In this document: piece by piece, positions 10,048 to 17,925 of the stretch
Layout: the number at the start of each line of letters is the position of its first letter
Position numbering within the stretch: position 1 is the first letter of the stretch
Assembly (NCBI RefSeq): GCF_041435055.1
Contig: NZ_CP108002.1
Coordinates: 3,658,001 to 3,722,000 of the forward strand
Length of the DNA stretch: 64,000 bases
From: Streptomyces sp. NBC_00341
GTDB taxonomy: Bacteria > Actinomycetota > Actinomycetes > Streptomycetales > Streptomycetaceae
Direction of reading: 5' to 3'
The notes under the pieces: generated by a model
Database searches by the model: none
The model's input: only the letters and a program-made list of their open reading frames with translations
What the model was told of the DNA's origin: nothing
Made by a program: the position numbers and the translations under genes

Positions 10048-10653
10048 CTACGCCGAGGCGCTCGCACCGTTGGCGCGGCCCTTGCCCGGGTTCCAGGGCT
10101 CGGTGGTGAAAGCTCCAGGGGCGAACCGCTCGACTGCCTCGACGATCAAGTCAGGGCGACCCGGCCTGCGTCGGAGCCAGAGGGCGCTTCCAAGCGGGAA
10201 GAGCACGGCCAGCGTCTCCCCGCCGACGACGTTCGGCTGCCCCAGGCGCACGCCTGCCTTCAACACCACCAACAGGAAACTCCGCCTGCTGTTGAACCGG
10301 ACCTTGTCGATAACGGCCCATGGGACGGTCTGGCTTTGACCACTCCACACTTTGCTCACGCCTGCCGAATCGATGCGCAGCCCCGGATGCCGGCTCACAA
10401 GCACGATCAGCCCCACCACGGCCACCACTGCCGCGAACCCCGGTATTGCCACATACCCGAAGACACCCGGCAAGCCCACCGTTTCCATGACGTCATCCCC
10501 CCTCAGCAAGGCGATCACAAAGGCCGTCAGCACTTCCAGGAGAATCAGACAGAGCATCCCTGCGAGAACCAAGCCGACGTAGAACCAGCCCCGCCGGGCC
10601 CGCTCGGCGGGGAGAAACAGCCCTTCTGCAACATTCCTGAACGGTGTGGACAA
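10048..10653 (-). CDS. Membrane protein with bacterial PH-like domain
   Basis: About 201 residues. Two hydrophobic helices (about 25-50 and 65-90) are followed by a GLRIDSAGV...VPWAVIDKVRF segment typical of bacterial PH domains (YdbT/DUF304-like). The TTG at 10653 is preferred as start, because AAGGAG lies 6 bases upstream; an ATG at 10686 lacks a ribosome site. Same strand as the ESX accessory genes upstream, so it may be the last gene of that transcription unit. No specific function is known. Bacterial PH domains usually mediate protein-protein contacts at the membrane. Confidence 0.7.
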   Translation of the reverse strand: MSTPFRNVAEGLFLPAERARRGWFYVGLVLAGMLCLILLEVLTAFVIALLRGDDVMETVGLPGVFGYVAIPGFAAVVAVVGLIVLVSRHPGLRIDSAGVSKVWSGQSQTVPWAVIDKVRFNSRRSFLLVVLKAGVRLGQPNVVGGETLAVLFPLGSALWLRRRPGRPDLIVEAVERFAPGAFTTEPWNPGKGRANGASASA

Positions 10654-10686
10654 GACGCTCTCCTTCGTTGGGTCCCGGACACCCAT

Positions 10687-10901
10687 CGCGCGGCGCGCAA
10701 CTCACCGACGGCGAAGCGCTATCGCGCGTCACCCAGCAGTGGCTGTACGGGAACAGGGTTTCCTCTGGCGCCTGATCTCGCGCACGGCGCTCAACAGCCC
10801 GTCCTCCACGCATACGCCACAGGCCCCTGGTACCTGCAAGCAGGAATTCGCGGCATCGCGACCGCGGAGCTGGGGGCCGTTGTGTGAGTCAGGGTGGCCG
10901 G
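10687..10901 (-). other. 215-bp gap with a possible remnant of a third paralog
   Basis: No intact gene. On the minus strand, 10806 down to 10729 reads EDGLLSAVREIRRQ followed by a short tail and TGA. This resembles the C-terminal RDEKG..A.R..RRQ block of the two neighbouring small membrane proteins. It may be a degraded third copy, but the match is short. Confidence 0.3.
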
Positions 10902-11240
10902 TTACAGCGACTCGACCAGCTTTACGGATTCAGCGATCGGGCAAAGAGGAAACTGGCGCCTGAGCTGCCGGGCAGCCTTCAGCACCCCCTTTTCGTCACG
11001 GAATCGGCGAAGCGCCGCCTCGTCCGCCACCATCATCCGCAACTCGTCGATGGATGCGAACCTCTTCGCATACCAGTCTCGCCGACGCCGCTGGTCCGCG
11101 TATGCCTCACCACAGCCCGGGAGAACAACGCCCAGAACGAACAGGAGGACCACCAACGGCAGGTTATCGGGCTTAAGGATGAACAGCGCATAGAAACAGG
11201 CCAGAGCGACGCACCACAACGTTACTCGAATCCAGTACAT
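10902..11240 (-). CDS. Small two-helix membrane protein, tandem paralog A
   Basis: 112 residues. Two transmembrane helices occupy about 5-22 and 28-46, then a charged cytosolic tail carries RRDWYAKRF.SIDELR...RRFRDEKG, ending with VKLVESL. It is clearly homologous to the protein encoded at 11356-11718 (shared DWYA..F.SID.LR, LRR.RDEKG, P..P....V.LV..L). ATG start with an AGGTGATGG ribosome site. The pair lies directly behind a hydrophobic WXG-type protein in the ESX operon. An immunity or accessory role is an inference; no family name is recognised. Confidence 0.7.
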   Translation of the reverse strand: MYWIRVTLWCVALACFYALFILKPDNLPLVVLLFVLGVVLPGCGEAYADQRRRRDWYAKRFASIDELRMMVADEAALRRFRDEKGVLKAARQLRRQFPLCPIAESVKLVESL

Positions 11241-11355
11241 GCGAAACCATCACCTGCCATTTCGGGGATTTCTCCGGCACCGACACGAACTCAGGGAGAG
11301 CACGCCGCCTCGCAGCACACCCTCCCCGAACCGGACCCGTTCGTGGCACGGAGGC

Positions 11356-11718
11356 TCACAATTCCTTGACCAGGGCTACTGCCACGTCCAACGGAAGCCG
11401 GGGAAGTCGGCGCTTGACCTCCCGTACCGCGTTGGCGGGCCCCTTCTCGTCGCGGATGCGGCGCAGCCCCGGCTCGTCGACAGCCTGGCGCAGTGCGTCG
11501 ATCGAGCCGAAGGTCTGGGCGTACCAATCCCTCTGCTCCGCCCGACGCGCACCCGGTGTCTGCCATGCCGAACGCCCCTCGGCCACCAGCGGACAGGCCA
11601 GAGCCAGGACGATGCAGAGAATCCAGACCGCCGCTGGGAGGCCCGATTTCAACGAGAAGAAGAGACCCACCAACGCGAGCAGACCGACGCCCCAGAGAAT
11701 TACTCGCAATACACGCAT
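11356..11718 (-). CDS. Small two-helix membrane protein, tandem paralog B
   Basis: 120 residues from ATG 11718 (GGTGG ribosome site); a longer start at 11754 is possible. It has two hydrophobic helices (about 5-22, 27-45), a linker with Arg/Gln, then EQRDWYAQTFGSIDALR and LRRIRDEKGPANAVREVKRR. Same architecture and C-terminal motif as its downstream neighbour, so the two arose by tandem duplication. Transcribed with the ESX accessory genes. Function not recognised. Confidence 0.7.
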   Translation of the reverse strand: MRVLRVILWGVGLLALVGLFFSLKSGLPAAVWILCIVLALACPLVAEGRSAWQTPGARRAEQRDWYAQTFGSIDALRQAVDEPGLRRIRDEKGPANAVREVKRRLPRLPLDVAVALVKEL

Positions 11719-11801
11719 TAAGCCACCTAGCTGTCGATCCAAGGCATCCCGCACCCGGTCACACTGCGCACGAGAGTCAGGCGCCGGAATGACACCGGCC
11801 C

Positions 11802-12536
11802 TTACGGGGCTGCAACGGGCCAGTGACCCTGAGGATAGGTCGACTCGTCACGCGCTTCGCCCTCGATCGCGGACATCTGCTGAGCCTGAGCACCCAGCAG
11901 AGCCAGCAGAGCCGTGGCGGCGGTGATGATGGCCGCAGTGCTCGCCGTGGCCTCTGCGACGACGAGCGCCGCACCCGCCCAGGAGAAGACAAGGGAGCCG
12001 ATCGCCACGATCGCGGCGATCATGCTCGCGATGAGCTGATACAGGACAACGCCCAGTGCGATGTAGAACGCGAGTCCGGCGGTGGCGCACAGCGCCAGGC
12101 CCGTGGCCACCTTGTCCGCGCTGGTGCCGATCTTGGCGGCCGCGATGGGCTGCGCCTTCACCGCCGTCGTGTAGGCAGTGGCAGCGTCACCTGTCCAGTG
12201 CTTGAGGGACTGAAGCTGGTCGGACGTGGTACTGCCGGCGACGCCACTGGCTTTCCCACGGACATCAGACTGCCAGTCCCAGACATGGATGGCCATGTAG
12301 ACGGGCGCCGCGACCCCCTGCAGGAGCTCCTTGATCTTGTTGAGGACCCATGAGCCTGCCTCGATGAGCTTGTTCGCAGTCCAGATGATCGCATCCGCGA
12401 CGAAGTCGGGCACGTACCAGTGATTCGCCGTGGATTCCGCCTTCGGGCCGACCTCATTCAGCTTGGTCGAGAGAGTCTCAATTCCCGAGGTGAGCTTTTT
12501 TGAAGTCTCTTCGTATTGCGCCGCGTTGAAAGGCAT
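11802..12536 (-). CDS. ESX-linked WXG-motif protein with hydrophobic C-terminus
   Basis: 244 residues. The N-terminal helical part resembles ESX substrates and carries a Trp-Thr-Gly motif at 114-116 (KHWTGDAATAY). From about 144 to 215 the chain is almost uninterruptedly hydrophobic (about three membrane helices), and it ends in a polar tail of about 30 residues. No YxxxD/E motif follows the WXG unit. ATG with GGGGAAT upstream, 12 bases after the preceding stop, so translationally close to the EspC-like gene. It might be a membrane-inserting ESX effector or a membrane partner of the secreted proteins; both are inference. GC content is visibly lower here than in the flanking genes. Confidence 0.72.
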   Translation of the reverse strand: MPFNAAQYEETSKKLTSGIETLSTKLNEVGPKAESTANHWYVPDFVADAIIWTANKLIEAGSWVLNKIKELLQGVAAPVYMAIHVWDWQSDVRGKASGVAGSTTSDQLQSLKHWTGDAATAYTTAVKAQPIAAAKIGTSADKVATGLALCATAGLAFYIALGVVLYQLIASMIAAIVAIGSLVFSWAGAALVVAEATASTAAIITAATALLALLGAQAQQMSAIEGEARDESTYPQGHWPVAAP

Positions 12537-12548
12537 TCCATTCCCCGT

Positions 12549-12863
12549 CTAGTAGGCGTGATCTACGTGCTTCTTCGTGTCGACCTCGTGGTCGTCGTAT
12601 GCTTTAGCATTCTTGTACAACGCCGTAGCGACCGCCGACATCTGCACCTCCCCCTCAGAACTGCGTGCAGAAATCTGATCGATGACAGCTTCGTAAGCCG
12701 ATACCAGGAGCTGGAAGACTCCAGCCTGAAGGTGGTTCATTCGCGTTCCTTCAACCGCGTTGTGGACCGCCTTCATCGCACTGCTCTGCTCGTCCCACAT
12801 CGCCGCATCGGAACGCAGTCCGTCGGTGATGACTTTGAGGTCGGGGTCACCCAATGCCCTCAA
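12549..12863 (-). CDS. EspC-like / WXG100-related ESX substrate
   Basis: About 104 residues, wholly helical, with a central turn (MNHLQAG) and a C-terminal Tyr89-x3-Glu93 (YDDHE) export signature typical of type VII substrates. The size and the N-terminal KVITDGLRSDAAMWDEQSS helix fit EspC/DUF2580-type proteins secreted with ESX partners. The start is uncertain: TTG 12863 or TTG 12854, both near a GAAGGGA sequence. Lies between the YbaB-like gene (12-base gap) and the hydrophobic WXG protein (12-base gap); a heterodimer with the latter is plausible. Confidence 0.7.
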   Translation of the reverse strand: MRALGDPDLKVITDGLRSDAAMWDEQSSAMKAVHNAVEGTRMNHLQAGVFQLLVSAYEAVIDQISARSSEGEVQMSAVATALYKNAKAYDDHEVDTKKHVDHAY

Positions 12864-12875
12864 TCCCTTCAGGAG

Positions 12876-13640
12876 TTATTCAGTAAGACGTCGGGGGTCA
12901 CTCAGAATGGCCAGCGCTTCGTTCAACAGGCCACCGAGTTGCAGATTGGCCGTGCTGTCCTCGGCTGCAGCCTCAAGAGTGCTGAGTTTGTCGCGGGCAT
13001 CGGTCAGGGCTTCGTCAAACGCCTGGTTGAGCCCGATGGACGTCTGCCTAGCCGCCCACTGGGGATCCACCTCGCAGGAGAGCAGAGCGCCCTTTGTCAC
13101 AGTGAGAACGACCCGGTGAGCCGTTGATCTGCCGGTGGCCCGTACCGGCTCGGGGACCTCCCCCGCGAGCTGCTCCACCGCGCTGAATGCCGCGAGTGCG
13201 TCCTCGGTCACCTCATCGAGGCTCCGCGGGACGACGTAGCGCAAATCCGGTCCAGGGATTTCCGTTGTTGCCGAGGGTGTCTCCGGCGCGGTGGAAGGGC
13301 CGGATGTGGCAAATGAATTATCCAGTTGGTCGGCCTTGGCTCGCCAGCCCGCATCATCAAAGGCCCGCGACAGGCCTTCCATCTGCACGCTCATAGCGGC
13401 GCCGTAAGCCTCACTGACAACGGCCCCGATGGCCTCGGGCGGCTGCCGGCGCTGCCAGTCCGAAGCAGCCTTGATGAACTCCGGAAGCCCGTCCGATGCC
13501 AATCGGACGGTTACGGCGCCCTGCGCATCCGCGCCTTCGACACCCTGGGGCATCTGGTTCTGCATGTTCGTCATCATGTTCTGCAGCTTCAGCGCGTGCT
13601 GCTGGAACTGCTGCAGACCACCTATGAATTCGTCGTCCAC
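12876..13640 (-). CDS. Protein with two YbaB/EbfC-like domains, ESX-associated
   Basis: 254 residues. An N-terminal unit (about 12-100: coiled helix, then GAVTVRLASDGLPEFIKAA and a Pro/Glu helix with VVSEAYGAA) and a C-terminal unit (about 165-225: AHRVVLTVTKGALLSCEV, then GLNQAFDEALTDAR) each follow the helix-strand-strand-helix layout of YbaB nucleoid-associated proteins. They are separated by a Pro/Thr-rich linker. Single-domain YbaB-like proteins such as EspL occur in mycobacterial ESX loci, so the context fits; two copies in one chain is less usual. GTG start with GAGGAGG upstream. The role may be substrate chaperone or regulator. Confidence 0.68.
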   Translation of the reverse strand: MDDEFIGGLQQFQQHALKLQNMMTNMQNQMPQGVEGADAQGAVTVRLASDGLPEFIKAASDWQRRQPPEAIGAVVSEAYGAAMSVQMEGLSRAFDDAGWRAKADQLDNSFATSGPSTAPETPSATTEIPGPDLRYVVPRSLDEVTEDALAAFSAVEQLAGEVPEPVRATGRSTAHRVVLTVTKGALLSCEVDPQWAARQTSIGLNQAFDEALTDARDKLSTLEAAAEDSTANLQLGGLLNEALAILSDPRRLTE

Positions 13641-13714
13641 AATGCCTCCTCTTTGCCTGTGCGCGTACAGGCCGTTCTGATTGGGATCGTCGGGGTGAGA
13701 GTGACGGCACGAGC

Positions 13715-14983
13715 TCAGCGCCGGAGGCCTTCAGCTCTCCGGCGCAGCAGGAGCACCGCGCCGACAACGACCACCACACCGACTCCGACGATGATCCAGA
13801 CGATCGCGCCTACGCCCTTGCCGTCATCCGACTTCTCGGAGGCCGCGGACGACGCGGGCTGCTTCGAAGCGTTCGAGGAGCCGGAACCGCCGGCCTTCGA
13901 CGCAGACGCCGAGGGCGACGGGGACTTCTTCGGGGTCCGGGCGGCCACCAGCGGGTTCACGTCGGCGGGGCCCGGGTCTCCGGGGTCCCCGAGGACGGCC
14001 AGCCGGGGGCGGACCGTGCCGTAGCCGATGTAGCGGCTGGGGACCTTGCCCTTGGTCGGCTTGCCCGCGGTGTTCATCAGGACGCGGAGGACCTGGTTGC
14101 CGGTCCAGGACGGGTGCTTGGACCAGATGAGGGCGGCGGAGGCGGAGGCGATGGCCGTTGCCTGGCTGGTGCCGCCGCTGCTGCAGTAGCCCGTTTTCCC
14201 GTCGACGCAGCGGATCGGGATGTCCTCCCCCGGGGCGGCGAGTGCCACCTGGGGCCCAGATACCGAGTACTTCGTGACCGAGGATGTCTTGTCGACGGCT
14301 CCCACGCCCGCGACGCCGATGCTCGCCGCCGGGTACGCGAAGGTGTTCTCTTTGTCACCTCTGTTGCCGGTTCCGGCAAAAAGCAACTTTCCACGCTTAA
14401 TCGCGTAGTCCACTGCCTTCTGGAGCTGTGTCAACTCGTCCGGTTCGGGCGTGAAGTACTCGTATGCCAACGACATGTTAATAATCTTTGCTTCGCTGTC
14501 GGCGGCATACCGAATGGCCGAGACGAGGGCAGGAACGCTGTTGGTAGCCGATTCCTTGGTGGATCCGAAAACGGTCAAGGGGAGAATGTGCGCGTCCGGC
14601 GCGAGGCCCTTCACCCCCTGACCATTCACACCGTTCCCAGCAATGAGCATCGCCATGGCGGTGCCATGCCCGTCTACGTCGATGTGCGCACCCAGTTGCG
14701 GATCGACGAAGTTCTTCCCCGGGAGGACCTTTACTCCTGTCAGATCAGAAACAGAAGGAATCACACCGGTATCGACAACAGCGACAGTGATCCCCTTACC
14801 GGTGCTGACCTTCCACATCTCAGGGGCCTGCATCCGGTCCAGGTACCACTCGCGATCGCGCATGGTGTCCGCGTACGCGGCCGGGGCGATGGCGCCACCG
14901 AGGAGGAGCAGGGCACCCAGCGCGGACACCACCGCCGAGGCTCGCCTGCGGTGACGCCTGACCGTTGACTTCATGCCACCCAC
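13715..14983 (-). CDS. mycP: Mycosin (ESX-associated subtilisin-like protease), copy 1
   Basis: 422-residue S8 serine protease that stabilises and processes within the ESX complex on the outer face of the membrane. Signal peptide at about 10-38 (ending AYADT), triad Asp71 (VVDTG), His106 (DGHGTA) and Ser273 (GGTSQATA), a Pro/Ser/Ala-rich linker at about 345-385, and a C-terminal anchor helix (about 390-412) followed by RRRAEGLRR. GTG 14983 or ATG 14974 could be the start. It lies within the esx operon; a second, diverged mycosin is next to eccB. Confidence 0.95.
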   Translation of the reverse strand: MGGMKSTVRRHRRRASAVVSALGALLLLGGAIAPAAYADTMRDREWYLDRMQAPEMWKVSTGKGITVAVVDTGVIPSVSDLTGVKVLPGKNFVDPQLGAHIDVDGHGTAMAMLIAGNGVNGQGVKGLAPDAHILPLTVFGSTKESATNSVPALVSAIRYAADSEAKIINMSLAYEYFTPEPDELTQLQKAVDYAIKRGKLLFAGTGNRGDKENTFAYPAASIGVAGVGAVDKTSSVTKYSVSGPQVALAAPGEDIPIRCVDGKTGYCSSGGTSQATAIASASAALIWSKHPSWTGNQVLRVLMNTAGKPTKGKVPSRYIGYGTVRPRLAVLGDPGDPGPADVNPLVAARTPKKSPSPSASASKAGGSGSSNASKQPASSAASEKSDDGKGVGAIVWIIVGVGVVVVVGAVLLLRRRAEGLRR

Positions 14984-15027
14984 TCGTTCTCTGTCCGCCG
15001 TCCGGCGTCGCTGCTTCGAAACCGGAA

Positions 15028-16632
15028 CTAGTCGATCACGGGGGGAACCACGCCGTCGTCTCCCGTGCCCCAGGTCTCTTCGTCCTCGGCAAGATAGTCC
15101 GGGATCTCGCCGTCACGCCGCTGAGGACGTCGCCGTTTGCCCTGGGACCCGCCCATTGCGCCGCCCATCGAGCCCATCGCTCCGCCTGATCGCGGCGATT
15201 CACGGACGAGCCCGGTGCCGCCCGGGGTGAATTCCCCGCCGGCCCCCGACTGCGTTCCGCGTGGTGCCCGCACGGTGCCGCCCGGCTCGTTGACCAGGCG
15301 CTGCGCGTTGCCACCGGGGCGCGTGGCCCCGGCCCGGCCCCCGGCGATCCCGGGCGCGCCACCGGCGTGGCCCTGCATCATTCCGCGGCCGGTCGAGGTC
15401 GACGGCTTCTCGCCACCGATGACCGTCCCGCGCGCGGTGCCCCGGGCCGGGCCGACCCCGCCCCGGCCGCCCTGAGCCGGCGTACCGCCGTGGATGCCGG
15501 TGTCGGTCCGGGTGTTCATGGGGGGCCGGACGCCTTCGACGCCACCCCGGCCGGGCGTGCCCATGGGAGGCCGACCGCCTTCGACGCCACCCCTACCGGG
15601 GGTGCCCGTCGGAGACACGGTGCTCCTCTCGGGGTTGTTCGTCGGAGGCCGGACGCGCCCGACGTCACCCTTGCCACCCGGCCCCGTGGGCAATGTACGC
15701 GCCGGGCCGCCTCCGGGACCGAACGGTCCGGTACGCGGGGGGATCACGGGCGGAAGAGGCGACTGGTGCCCGCCGCCACCCGGGCCCTGCGGCAGTGGCC
15801 CGCCGGTGGGCGGGACCGTGGTGGGGTTCGGGGTCTGCGGCATCGTCACCGTGTCGATGTTCGTGCCCGTGTTGTCCGGGGCCCCGGGGACCGCGCCGAC
15901 ATGCTGCGGCGTGTGGACGACAGGGGTGCCGTCCGGGGAGGACGGGCTGACGCCATCAGGACGCACGGTGCTGTACTGGTGATCGACCCTTGACGTATCG
16001 CCGCCCGAAGTACCTGCCACCGAGTCCGTGGTTCCGGAGTTACTCCCTCCAGGCCCCAAGCCCTTTTGCCAGGAGTCGACCGGGCTCTCCGGCACAGCAG
16101 CATCCGGCAGCGGCTTGAAGTTCGGCTCCTCCTGGGAGGAGATCGACTGCTGGGCCATCAGGTAGTACGAGGCAAGCTTGTTCATCTGCGGAATGGCTTC
16201 GTTCCGCGCCGTCTCGACGGCCTTGAGCCGGGCCTTTTCCTTCGCTTCGTCCGCGTAGCACATCGACACGGCGTCAGGGTGGCCCTGGATCACCTTGGCC
16301 ACCTCGCTGAGGGCCTGGCCGGCCGTCTGCAGCGAGGTGCCCGCGGTACCGGCGTAGTCGGCCAGCTTCAGGGTCTCCTTGGCGAATTCGTCGCCCCACT
16401 CGCGGAAGGCATCACCGCCCGCGCCCTTCCAGCCGGTGGTGCGGCCGACGTGCTCCTTGAGCTCTGTACCGATCTTCTCGATCTCGGTCTGCGCGTCGAC
16501 GAGAGCCGTACCGCGAGCCATGATCGCCGTGGCGTTGACGCCACTGACCATGTTGAGCATGTCCTGGTACGACGCGTGCTCGAAGTTGCTGGTGTTGTAG
16601 CAGGCGTTGAGTGGTGGCAGCTTCTCGCCCAT
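15028..16632 (-). CDS. Large WXG-domain ESX substrate with Gly/Pro-rich tail
   Basis: 534 residues. The helical N-terminal 180 residues contain a Trp-x-Gly motif (TTGWKGAGGDAF) and resemble WXG100/PPE-like secreted proteins. From about 190 to 500 the chain is low-complexity (Gly, Pro, Thr, Arg) with internal repeats. The extreme C-terminus returns to acidic sequence with DYLAED, a possible YxxxD export motif placed unusually far from the WXG unit. ATG with AGGGATA upstream. Probably an exported structural or surface protein of the ESX system, comparable in layout to EspB-like or PPE-like proteins; no direct name can be given. Confidence 0.78.
   Translation of the reverse strand: MGEKLPPLNACYNTSNFEHASYQDMLNMVSGVNATAIMARGTALVDAQTEIEKIGTELKEHVGRTTGWKGAGGDAFREWGDEFAKETLKLADYAGTAGTSLQTAGQALSEVAKVIQGHPDAVSMCYADEAKEKARLKAVETARNEAIPQMNKLASYYLMAQQSISSQEEPNFKPLPDAAVPESPVDSWQKGLGPGGSNSGTTDSVAGTSGGDTSRVDHQYSTVRPDGVSPSSPDGTPVVHTPQHVGAVPGAPDNTGTNIDTVTMPQTPNPTTVPPTGGPLPQGPGGGGHQSPLPPVIPPRTGPFGPGGGPARTLPTGPGGKGDVGRVRPPTNNPERSTVSPTGTPGRGGVEGGRPPMGTPGRGGVEGVRPPMNTRTDTGIHGGTPAQGGRGGVGPARGTARGTVIGGEKPSTSTGRGMMQGHAGGAPGIAGGRAGATRPGGNAQRLVNEPGGTVRAPRGTQSGAGGEFTPGGTGLVRESPRSGGAMGSMGGAMGGSQGKRRRPQRRDGEIPDYLAEDEETWGTGDDGVVPPVID
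15524..15613. repeat. Two 45-bp tandem repeats inside the WXG protein gene
   Basis: Units at 15524-15568 and 15569-15613 differ at a few bases and encode two copies of a 15-residue Gly/Pro/Arg unit (TPGRGGVEG.RPPM). The period is a multiple of 3, so copy changes keep the frame. Confidence 0.85.
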
Positions 16633-16664
16633 GGTTATCCCTGTCCCCCGTTCACTTCTACGTG

Positions 16665-17129
16665 TTACAAGCCGTCGTTACCGCTGGACGAGCCGTCGCC
16701 GGGCTTGTTCTCGTCGCCTCCGTGCGCTCCGTGATCCTTGCCGGTGTCCGGCTTCTTGTAGTAGACCTCGGTGCGCTGCTGGATGGCGTGCAACCGCTCG
16801 GAGTGTTCCTGGTCGACGTTCTCGTAGCCTCGGTCGGCCAGGTCGACCGTGATGCCCATCGCCTCCAGCTGATCCCCGAGCGTCTTGGACAGCAGCTCCA
16901 GGCGCGCGTGCACCATGTCGTAAGCGCTGGACAGCCCCATGGCCTCCGGGAAACCGGTGCCGTACGAGGCCGGTGTGACCTTCTGTTCGGTGATACGGCT
17001 GTGCGCGGCCGGTGAGCCGTCGAGCTTCGTGAGCAGCTTGTCCACGCGGGTCTTGAAGCTCTTCAGAGACTCGCTGGGCGCCGCCAGATCGGGCGCGGGT
17101 GATCCGTCGCCCGGAAGTTCAGGTCTCAT
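16665..17129 (-). CDS. ESX-associated secreted protein with YxxxD motif
   Basis: 154 residues from ATG 17129, chosen for its GGGGAGG ribosome site 7 bases upstream. The chain is helical with Leu heptads (about 22-110) and contains GYENVD, a Tyr-x3-Asp export signature. It ends in a polar Gly/Asp/Ser tail. Sits between the WXG100 genes and the large WXG protein, 32 bases from the latter. Likely co-secreted or a substrate adaptor; the family is not recognised with certainty. Confidence 0.68.
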   Translation of the reverse strand: MRPELPGDGSPAPDLAAPSESLKSFKTRVDKLLTKLDGSPAAHSRITEQKVTPASYGTGFPEAMGLSSAYDMVHARLELLSKTLGDQLEAMGITVDLADRGYENVDQEHSERLHAIQQRTEVYYKKPDTGKDHGAHGGDENKPGDGSSSGNDGL

Positions 17130-17240
17130 GCAAGCACCTCCCCTAAAGTGCCGCGGAACCGCAGGCGTGGATGTGGGATGCGTCGGCCGCATCCCACATC
17201 CACATCGTGCCGGTTCCGTCGTGATTCATCTGCGCTTGGG

Positions 17241-17522
17241 TCAGCCCTGGAAGCGCCGGGACTGGGCGAGGTCGTTCGCCCGGTAGCCCTCGGTGGCTTC
17301 CATGAGCCTCGTCGAGATCGTCAGCAGCGTCTCGTGCATGTGGTTGACCTTGACGTCCCAGCCCCTGTGGCGGTCGTAGAACGCGCGCTGCGTCTCGCCG
17401 TCCCAGGTGGCGACGACGGCCTTGACCTTGCTGTTGAGGTCGTCGAGCTGACCCTTGATGGTGTTGGCGGTCGACTTGACCTGGTTCGAGGCCTCTACGA
17501 CCCCTGAGTACGTAATCTCCAT
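17241..17522 (-). CDS. WXG100 family protein (Esx)
   Basis: 93 residues, the canonical ESAT-6-like helical hairpin: helix 1, a Trp40-Asp-Gly42 turn, then helix 2, followed by the C-terminal export signature Tyr80-x3-Asp84 (YRAND). In Streptomyces the EsxA/EsxB heterodimer is secreted by the ESX machine and is needed for normal sporulation. Second gene of the pair, 52 bases after the 116-residue partner. I do not assign A or B, because the sequence alone does not decide it. Confidence 0.92.
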   Translation of the reverse strand: MEITYSGVVEASNQVKSTANTIKGQLDDLNSKVKAVVATWDGETQRAFYDRHRGWDVKVNHMHETLLTISTRLMEATEGYRANDLAQSRRFQG

Positions 17523-17574
17523 GGAACGGTCTCCTGATGCGAGGCGAAGTGCGGGCGGGCTGCGAGGCGGGTTG

Positions 17575-17925
17575 CTAGGAGACCTGGAACCGGTCCAGGA
17601 CTCCGTTGCTGCCCGTGTTGCTGGCGCCGTCGATGCCCTTGAACTTGTTGAGCTGCTCGACCTCTTCCGCGTCGAAGCCGTCCTTGCTCATCCGGACGGC
17701 TTCCTGGGTGAAGTCGAGGAGATCCTTCAGGTCCCGCACGTCGAGGTTGACCTGCGTCTGGAGGCCGTTGTACGCGTTGGCCGCGACACCCTTCCAGTGA
17801 CCTTCCACGGCGTCGATGACCCCGTTGAGGTGCGTGATCCTGCCCTGGAGTGTGTCGTGCATGTGGCCGAGTTCGCGGATCAGACTGTCAATCTGATCAG
17901 CTGAGTGCTTGAGCTTGTCTGTCAT
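17575..17925 (-). CDS. WXG100 family protein (Esx partner)
   Basis: 116 residues, helix-turn-helix with Trp44-Lys-Gly46. The position that normally carries the YxxxD/E signal reads Phe-Asp-Ala-Glu-Glu (84-88), so it has Phe in place of Tyr. That suggests the partner Esx protein supplies the export signal for the heterodimer. First gene of the long minus-strand ESX accessory run, so its upstream region should carry the main promoter. Confidence 0.92.
   Translation of the reverse strand: MTDKLKHSADQIDSLIRELGHMHDTLQGRITHLNGVIDAVEGHWKGVAANAYNGLQTQVNLDVRDLKDLLDFTQEAVRMSKDGFDAEEVEQLNKFKGIDGASNTGSNGVLDRFQVS

Noticed and set aside
9890..10067. Upstream extension of the SDR open frame
   Set aside because: It passes the operator and lacks coding character. 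A good ribosome site precedes ATG 9878.
10687..10901. Insertion sequence or phage remnant between the small membrane proteins and the PH-domain gene
   Set aside because: No inverted terminal repeats, target duplication or transposase fragment. A degraded paralog is the simpler reading.
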